Below are positions 6,938-11,056 of a stretch of 11,056 nt of DNA, piece by piece. Made by a program: the position numbers and the translations under genes. The notes beneath the pieces were generated by a model that saw only the letters and a program-made list of their open reading frames with translations, was not told where the DNA came from and ran no database searches. The stretch lies in the NCBI GenBank assembly GCA_018065375.1, contig JAGHTJ010000162.1, forward strand, positions 1 to 11,056, given 5' to 3'. Numbering within the stretch: the stretch's first letter is position 1; each line of letters opens with the position of its first letter. The DNA comes from Candidatus Equinaster intestinalis (GTDB lineage Bacteria; Bacillota_A; Clostridia; Oscillospirales; Acutalibacteraceae).

Positions 6938-7993
6938 TTAATAGCTCTGCATATCCAGAACCTTAAAGCTTCCGCCCTCCTTTATAAGAAAGACGGTTTT
7001 ATCAATTTTATCCACAAAAACGCGTTCCCGCTCGTGGATTTTCACGGTTTGGGTAAGCTTTACGCGGCAGGAATAAATATTATCCGAATATTTATAAAAT
7101 TCGCTTACCTGCTTATCCCCGATAATATCCTCATCGTGCACGAAAACATACTTTACGAGACTCTTTTTTACATTTTCGTAAAACTTTGTATTTGCCTTTA
7201 AATATTTTTCCACCTCGCCAAACGGCAGGTCCTTTTCCATAAACTTTGCATAGTTTTCGGCGCAACCCATCGCTACCCGCTCGATTTCTTTTTTCTCGTT
7301 TTCGGTTATATCGGGTTTTACCGTATAAATGCCGTTATCCTTTTCAACCTCCACCGCTTTGCCGCCTATTTTCGCGGTTACCTCGGGGGTTCCTATAAAT
7401 CCCGAAAGGGTGAGTATCTGATTTTTGGTGAGCTTATCCGCGCTTATGCCCGCACCCGATAAATCGGGAAGCTTATTTTCGGTTATTTTACCGTCCGCAA
7501 CCTCTTTACCGTTTAAATAAAGGGTGGCGTTTTTAGGCATTTTTACCGTGATTTCGGTATAAAAGCTCTTATCGAGCTCGCAGGAAACAACCTCGTATCC
7601 CGTATTGCCGAGTTTTTCTCTTTTATCCCGCTTTTTAAGGTAAAGCGTGGCTATTTTTTTATCGCCGGAGTTTACCGCAAACGAAACATCACAACCCTCT
7701 TTTTTTGCCGAGGAGGAAGCAACGGTTATGCCCGCCTTTGCCTTTTCGGCAAGCCATACCGAAAGTTCTTCGGCATTTTCGTATGGGCTTGTATCAACCC
7801 CGCTTGTGAGGAATTTTTCGCCGTTTGCCCGGGCAAAAACCTCGTTTCCGTAATTATTCGCAACGGTTGAGGGAAGGCTGTTTTCATACTCTTTAAGCCA
7901 GATATAAAAAACCGTAAGCGCGCCTGCAAGCAAAACCGCAAAGGCGATGACGCTTATACCCCAAATCTTACGAAACCTTGTTTTTTGTGCCAT
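6938..7993 (-). CDS. Membrane-anchored extracytoplasmic protein, TcaA/YvbJ-like architecture
   Basis: 351 residues. A short basic N-terminus (KTRFRK) and one hydrophobic helix (about 10-33) predict an inside-N, outside-C anchor. The outer part appears to have three pieces. Residues about 35-140 are mixed alpha/beta. A beta segment around 145-225 contains MPKNATLYLNGKEV, the kind of 'x-NGK' strand seen in TcaA and PEGA-like domains. The C-terminal 230-351 (ENYAKFMEKDL ... TVFLIKEGGSFKVLDM) looks like an NTF2-like fold. No catalytic residues are recognised. Resemblance to the outer parts of TcaA/YvbJ proteins is by pattern only, and the N-terminal zinc ribbon of that family is absent. AGGCGG six bases before ATG 7993 sits right after the previous stop (gap 12 bp), so translation is probably coupled. 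It may assist or sense the envelope glycan made by its neighbours. Confidence 0.85.
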   Translation of the reverse strand: MAQKTRFRKIWGISVIAFAVLLAGALTVFYIWLKEYENSLPSTVANNYGNEVFARANGEKFLTSGVDTSPYENAEELSVWLAEKAKAGITVASSSAKKEGCDVSFAVNSGDKKIATLYLKKRDKREKLGNTGYEVVSCELDKSFYTEITVKMPKNATLYLNGKEVADGKITENKLPDLSGAGISADKLTKNQILTLSGFIGTPEVTAKIGGKAVEVEKDNGIYTVKPDITENEKKEIERVAMGCAENYAKFMEKDLPFGEVEKYLKANTKFYENVKKSLVKYVFVHDEDIIGDKQVSEFYKYSDNIYSCRVKLTQTVKIHERERVFVDKIDKTVFLIKEGGSFKVLDMQSY

Positions 7994-8005
7994 AATTTTC
8001 CGCCT

Positions 8006-8443
8006 TTACTTTTTGGTTACAATGAAATACGCCGGCATTCTTCTCGGAGCCGTAAACGCCTTATATCTGTTTACAAGACCTTTAAACTGGTAATTATCAA
8101 GCTCCGATTTATCAACCTTGTATTTTTCTATATAATTTTCATAATAGAGCATACTGGAAGAGCCGCCGTCAAGCATACCGGCGGTTACCGCGCCGTATTC
8201 CACAAGCAAATCTATTACATCGTTTTTGGTGGCGCCGATACTCGAAGCGCTTCTGCCGTCAGTCACAAGCAGGAGGATTGTACCGTCCGCCCGTTGAGCC
8301 ACCGCCGTACGCTGTGAAGCGCCGGTATTTTTATCGCTGTAATGAAGCTTTACCTTGCCGTTTTCGTTTTCTATGAGGGTGTTTTTGGTCTGGAAAGAAA
8401 CGCCGTCCCTCATACCGAGGCTCTGCGCCTGCTCGTAGGTCAT
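8006..8443 (-). pseudogene. C-terminal part of the phosphodiester glycosidase domain, in frame after a TGA
   Basis: 145 codons from ATG 8443 to TAA, in the same frame as the gene before it and separated only by TGA-AGT-GAA-AAT. It has the second half of the NAGPA (phosphodiester glycosidase) family: the MRDGVSF strand, QRTAVAQRADGTILLLVTDGR, then a helix leading to MLDGGSSSMLYY, and RRMPAYFIV at the end. These match the conserved DGR and LDGGSS segments and show no decay. ATG 8443 has no convincing ribosome site, so it is probably the tail of one protein of about 710 residues rather than an independent gene. Either the fusion is freshly broken, or the TGA is read through, or it is a base error. 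Without the first half (INGGEF on the other side) this piece should not be active alone. Confidence 0.7.
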
Positions 8444-8452
8444 ATTTTCACT

Positions 8453-8455
8453 TCA
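8453..8455 (-). other. In-frame TGA inside the glycosidase domain
   Basis: On the minus strand CTT-GTG-TGA-AGT-GAA joins two halves of one conserved domain without frame change. Homologs as I recall them have a small residue, often Gly, near this site, and GGA to TGA is one substitution. The other four visible stops in the window are TAA, and Trp is coded by TGG throughout, so TGA is not generally recoded. The base after the TGA is A, a context known in E. coli to favour UGA misreading by tRNA-Trp. Confidence 0.8.
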
Positions 8456-10138
8456 CACAAGCTTATTTTGACGTGTTATACCGATAAAGGTTCGCTTTGC
8501 ACCGTCATTCCAGACATTTTTGCCCGATGAATATGTAAGACCTATCGGCGCCGCGCCGGTTCCCACTCCGCCGGGGTCGGAAAACTCGCCGCCGTTTATC
8601 GCCGCCAGGCAATCGTATTTTTCAACTATATCGAGTATTCTTCTGCCCTCTTTTGCGGTTTTGAAATTTTCGCTCGAAACGCCGACCTTAACCCGCGCCG
8701 GGTCCTTTACCATAAGCAGATACGCCTTGAAGCCCGGTTTTTGTATAAAGCAGAGCTTTATGCCCTCATCGGGGCAGTTATCCCACTCGCCGGTATCCTC
8801 ATTTACCGTAATATTCGAGGTTTCGATAACCTCGGTATTGAGCTGCTCACTGCCGCTCATTATTTCGTCTATTTTAGCCGATGTAAGAAAGAGGGAGGGC
8901 GCCCACTTTGTTGCGCTCGCCTGCTTGGCGGAAATTACCAGCATATCACGAAGCGAGGGGCTCGGACCGTAGCAGATTAAAAGTCCCGCAGAATAAACCG
9001 TTATAACAAGGCAGAGAAGCACCGTTCCGAAAATTCCGAAAATTCTTCCCAAAACCTTCAGCGCTTTACTTTTTTTCTTGTTTTTTTTTACCTTTTTATC
9101 GGCAAAAACGAAGGTTTGCTGAAAACGGTAGCTCAAGAAGAAAAGTATAACGTCTACAATCATCTTAATAACCGTGCTTCCCACAGCCTCGGAATGTGTA
9201 AGTATTGTAAAGAGTGTTACAAGACCCGCCGAAAGGAGCATTTGGGGAATTGCCACAAGATAATATCTTAAAAGTGATTTACCGTAGGGCGCATCGGCAG
9301 AGAAAACCCTTTTGCGGTTTACATTGAAATTTATAAAGGAAGACGCCGCGCGGGCAACCGCCGTACATACAAGTTCGCTTATCACACCGAGCCTTGCTCC
9401 GAAGAAGAAATTGAGCAGGAAAAACAAGATTATGTCAACCACGCAGGCAAAAAGCGAGCTGAAAGCAAATTTAAGTACAAAGGAATAAACCCGCAGAGAA
9501 TCCCTTACGGTGCGGAAATGCGATGTTTTGTTTTCCTCGATATAAACCGTTTCGATTTCAACCTCGCGAAATCCATATCCCGCCTGCTTGAATTTAAGAA
9601 GCGAGTTGGTTTCGAATTCAAAACGGTCTCCCTTTATTGTGAGCAAAAAGGGCAAAAGGGAAACGGGATATGCCCGAAGACCGGTTTGTGTATCGCTTAT
9701 TTTTATACCGCACAAAAGCCTGAAAACCGCCGAGGTTGTATGGTTGCCGAAGCGGCTTCTTTTGGGCACGTGTTCAAGGTTAAAATTGCGGCAGCCGAGC
9801 ACCATTTTGTTTTCTTCTACCGCGTTTACGCAGGCCGTAACGTCCTTGGGAAGATGCTGACCGTCACCGTCCACCGTGACTACCTTTTCACATTCCGGGC
9901 AATGCTCGATTATGTAGGCAAAAGCCGTTTTCATAGCCGCGCCCTTGCCCTTGTTTACCTCGTGATGAATAATTACGGTATGCTCGTCCTCTTTCGGGAA
10001 AAACTTAAGGTTTTCCTTACTGCTTCCGTCATCTACCAGAATGAAATTTATAAAGCCGGCTTCTTTAAGGCCTTTTACCGTATTTTTCAGTTTTTCATCG
10101 GGGTCAAGGGAGGGTATTATTACGAAAACTTTTTCCAA
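8453..10138 (-). CDS. GT2 glycosyltransferase-GtrA-phosphodiester glycosidase fusion, interrupted by TGA
   Basis: 561 residues from TTG 10138, continuing in frame to 8006 (710 residues) if the TGA is ignored. Residues 1-215 are a DPM1/polyprenyl-type family 2 glycosyltransferase: VFVIIPSLDPDEK, DDGSS (36-40), NKGKGAAM (62-69), DGDGQH (90-95), DTQTGLRAY (149-157). Residues 220-345 are a four-helix GtrA domain with SSFINFNVNRKRVF and SYRFQQTFVF. A Lys-rich linker (348-361) and a helix (362-389) precede YGPSPSLRDML and an outer NAGPA domain with AINGGEF (513-519). The expected role is to make a polyprenyl-phosphate sugar, flip it, and act on a glycan phosphodiester outside. TTG is chosen because GT2 homology begins there, 17 bp after the previous stop. 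The in-frame ATG at 10294 would add 52 residues read inside the epimerase gene. The ribosome site is weak (AAGAAG). Confidence 0.88.
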   Translation of the reverse strand: MEKVFVIIPSLDPDEKLKNTVKGLKEAGFINFILVDDGSSKENLKFFPKEDEHTVIIHHEVNKGKGAAMKTAFAYIIEHCPECEKVVTVDGDGQHLPKDVTACVNAVEENKMVLGCRNFNLEHVPKRSRFGNHTTSAVFRLLCGIKISDTQTGLRAYPVSLLPFLLTIKGDRFEFETNSLLKFKQAGYGFREVEIETVYIEENKTSHFRTVRDSLRVYSFVLKFAFSSLFACVVDIILFFLLNFFFGARLGVISELVCTAVARAASSFINFNVNRKRVFSADAPYGKSLLRYYLVAIPQMLLSAGLVTLFTILTHSEAVGSTVIKMIVDVILFFLSYRFQQTFVFADKKVKKNKKKSKALKVLGRIFGIFGTVLLCLVITVYSAGLLICYGPSPSLRDMLVISAKQASATKWAPSLFLTSAKIDEIMSGSEQLNTEVIETSNITVNEDTGEWDNCPDEGIKLCFIQKPGFKAYLLMVKDPARVKVGVSSENFKTAKEGRRILDIVEKYDCLAAINGGEFSDPGGVGTGAAPIGLTYSSGKNVWNDGAKRTFIGITRQNKLV

Positions 10139-10155
10139 AACTCCATCTTCTTTCT

Positions 10156-11013
10156 TTAAAGTGTGGGTAAAAAGGTGATTTTGTGCGCCAGGGTCTTTTT
10201 GCCGGAGGCGCGCAGGCGTATCATTCCCTGCTTTTTCTCTATCTCGCCGGTATGCGTCAGCCTGTCCGGGAAGCCCGCCCAGGGCTCTATGCAAACAAAA
10301 TTTTTGCCCGGGAGCGACCAGATAACAAGATATTTAAAATCGGGAAATTCTATTTTTATGCGTTTGCCGTTTGTACGGTTGCGCAAAATAAGCTTTTTAG
10401 CCGCCGTGTTTTCAAAAACGAGGGAATCGTTTTGCAGATACTTTTCGTAAAGCGGCATTATTTCGGAGCGCTTTATTATCGGTAGTTTTTCTTCACCGAT
10501 AAGCCCCTGCTCAATAAGGCAGGTTTCGAGGCTTTCACGGTGGGGGAAAATTATATCGTAGTTTTCCAAACCGTTTTCAAGCAGATACGATTCGTGAGAG
10601 CCGCAGGAAAAATACATCTCATCTTTTCCGGTGTTTTTCACGGTGTATTTTACGGTAATACTCTGACGAAGCAGGGTAAATGTAACCCTGAAAATAAAAT
10701 CAAAGGGATATTTTTTCCTGGTTTCTTCATTGCTTTTAAGCTCCAAAACCGCGTGGCGGCGGTCCTTTTCTATAACCGCGAATTCCGCCGTTTTTGCAAA
10801 ACCGTGCTTATCGCAGAGGTATTCCTCGCCCTTATAGGTGAAGCCGCCGTTTTTAAGCCCTCCGCAAAAGGGAAAAAGCGTAGGCGCAGTTCCCTCCCAG
10901 GAGCCCTGCTCACCCTGCCAGAGCTTTTCTTCGCCGTCCAGCAGAATGCTTTTGAGCTCTGCTCCCACCGGTTCTATTTTAACGCTCAAATGCTTGTTTT
11001 TCAGTTTTATCAT
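10156..11013 (-). CDS. Aldose 1-epimerase family protein, LacX-like
   Basis: 285 residues, the usual length for LacX-type mutarotases of the galactose mutarotase-like fold. Landmarks are GAELKSI (17-23), LWQG (31-34), W-x-G-x-APTLFPF (39-49), a basic-HGFA segment with H70, GSHESY with H140, and CIEPWAGFPD with E243. H70, H140 and E243 fit the family's substrate and catalytic positions, with E243 the likely general base. The family interconverts alpha and beta anomers of free sugars or sugar derivatives in the cytoplasm, and no signal peptide is present. ATG 11013 is chosen because homologs start at MIKLKN and GGTGA lies just upstream. The ATG at 11028 adds only MRGET and has no ribosome site. 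It is first in the cluster and the stop is TAA. The specific sugar cannot be told. Confidence 0.88.
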   Translation of the reverse strand: MIKLKNKHLSVKIEPVGAELKSILLDGEEKLWQGEQGSWEGTAPTLFPFCGGLKNGGFTYKGEEYLCDKHGFAKTAEFAVIEKDRRHAVLELKSNEETRKKYPFDFIFRVTFTLLRQSITVKYTVKNTGKDEMYFSCGSHESYLLENGLENYDIIFPHRESLETCLIEQGLIGEEKLPIIKRSEIMPLYEKYLQNDSLVFENTAAKKLILRNRTNGKRIKIEFPDFKYLVIWSLPGKNFVCIEPWAGFPDRLTHTGEIEKKQGMIRLRASGKKTLAHKITFLPTL

Positions 11014-11042
11014 TGTTTCACCGCGCATTGCATATTATTTCG

Positions 11043-11053
11043 ATTATATTATA
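11043..11053 (-). promoter_or_regulatory. Possible -10 region of the epimerase cluster
   Basis: The minus strand reads TATAATATAAT, two overlapping TATAAT hexamers (11053-11048 and 11048-11043), about 30-40 nt before the epimerase ATG. The matching -35 would lie beyond the window edge, so this is only half a promoter and may be simple AT-rich sequence. Confidence 0.4.
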
Positions 11054-11056
11054 TAT

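Noticed and set aside
8396..8455. Selenocysteine reading of the in-frame TGA
   Set aside because: A small CCTC-GGTAT-GAGG hairpin lies about 32 nt downstream, but the stem is only four pairs and too far from the TGA for a typical bacterial SECIS. No selenoprotein is known to me in the NAGPA family.
8453..8455. Genome-wide TGA recoding (Trp or Gly)
   Set aside because: Trp is coded by TGG throughout the window and no other in-frame TGA interrupts the remaining genes, including the giant one.
9518..10159. Plus-strand open frame of 213 codons
   Set aside because: It is antisense to the GT2 and GtrA domains, whose motifs (DDGSS, DGDGQH, FNVNRKRVF) show that the minus strand codes here.
10139..10294. 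Longer N-terminus of the transferase from ATG 10294
   Set aside because: The extra 52 residues overlap the end of the epimerase gene, look like an out-of-frame shadow (rich in R, G and P), and precede the normal beginning of GT2 homology.

Overview
This 11 kb window looks like part of a chromosome from an anaerobic gut- or rumen-type Clostridia (Bacillota, Oscillospiraceae/Ruminococcaceae-like). The grounds are moderate GC, AGGAGG-type ribosome sites, a consensus sigma-A promoter, a very large secreted beta-rich surface protein, a LacX-type epimerase, and intergenic palindromes of the 'GTAGGGgcg...cgcccg' type that I recall from such genomes. This placement is inference. All genes that can be supported lie on the minus strand.

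Right part (11013 to 6353): a four-gene, tightly spaced cluster read right to left. It holds (1) a LacX-like aldose 1-epimerase, (2) a polytopic fusion of a family 2 glycosyltransferase, a GtrA membrane domain and a phosphodiester glycosidase (NAGPA) domain, (3) a single-pass membrane protein with a large outer portion of TcaA/YvbJ-like appearance, and (4) a PAP2 phosphatase. The glycosidase domain of gene 2 is split by one in-frame TGA (8453-8455), and the protein continues in the same frame with well-preserved family motifs to 8006. Together the genes suggest a lipid-carrier pathway. Cytoplasmic sugar handling feeds a polyprenyl-phosphate glycosyltransferase, GtrA moves the lipid-linked sugar outward, outer-face enzymes act on the glycan or its phosphodiester, and PAP2 recycles the lipid pyrophosphate. 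The substrates are not identifiable.

Middle (5735-6352): about 620 bp without a gene. From right to left it holds heptamer tandem repeats, a GTAGGG palindrome, a 17-bp hairpin followed on the minus strand by T7 (probable terminator of the cluster), three more GTAGGG palindromes (one inverted), and a second copy of the 21-nt sequence that bounds the block. Then come A-tract palindromes, a near-perfect sigma-A promoter (TTGACA, 17 nt, TAGAAT), a leader of about 105 nt, and AGGAGG.

Left part (5734 to 1): one uninterrupted reading frame of at least 1911 codons running off the left edge. It encodes a signal peptide, three diverged repeats of about 400-475 residues (each an Ig-like segment followed by a beta-sandwich segment with an R-N-Y-G-G motif), a long C-terminal beta-rich region, and a Pro/Thr/Glu linker just before the edge. 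This is a secreted or surface protein. Its C-terminal anchor or catalytic end lies outside the window.
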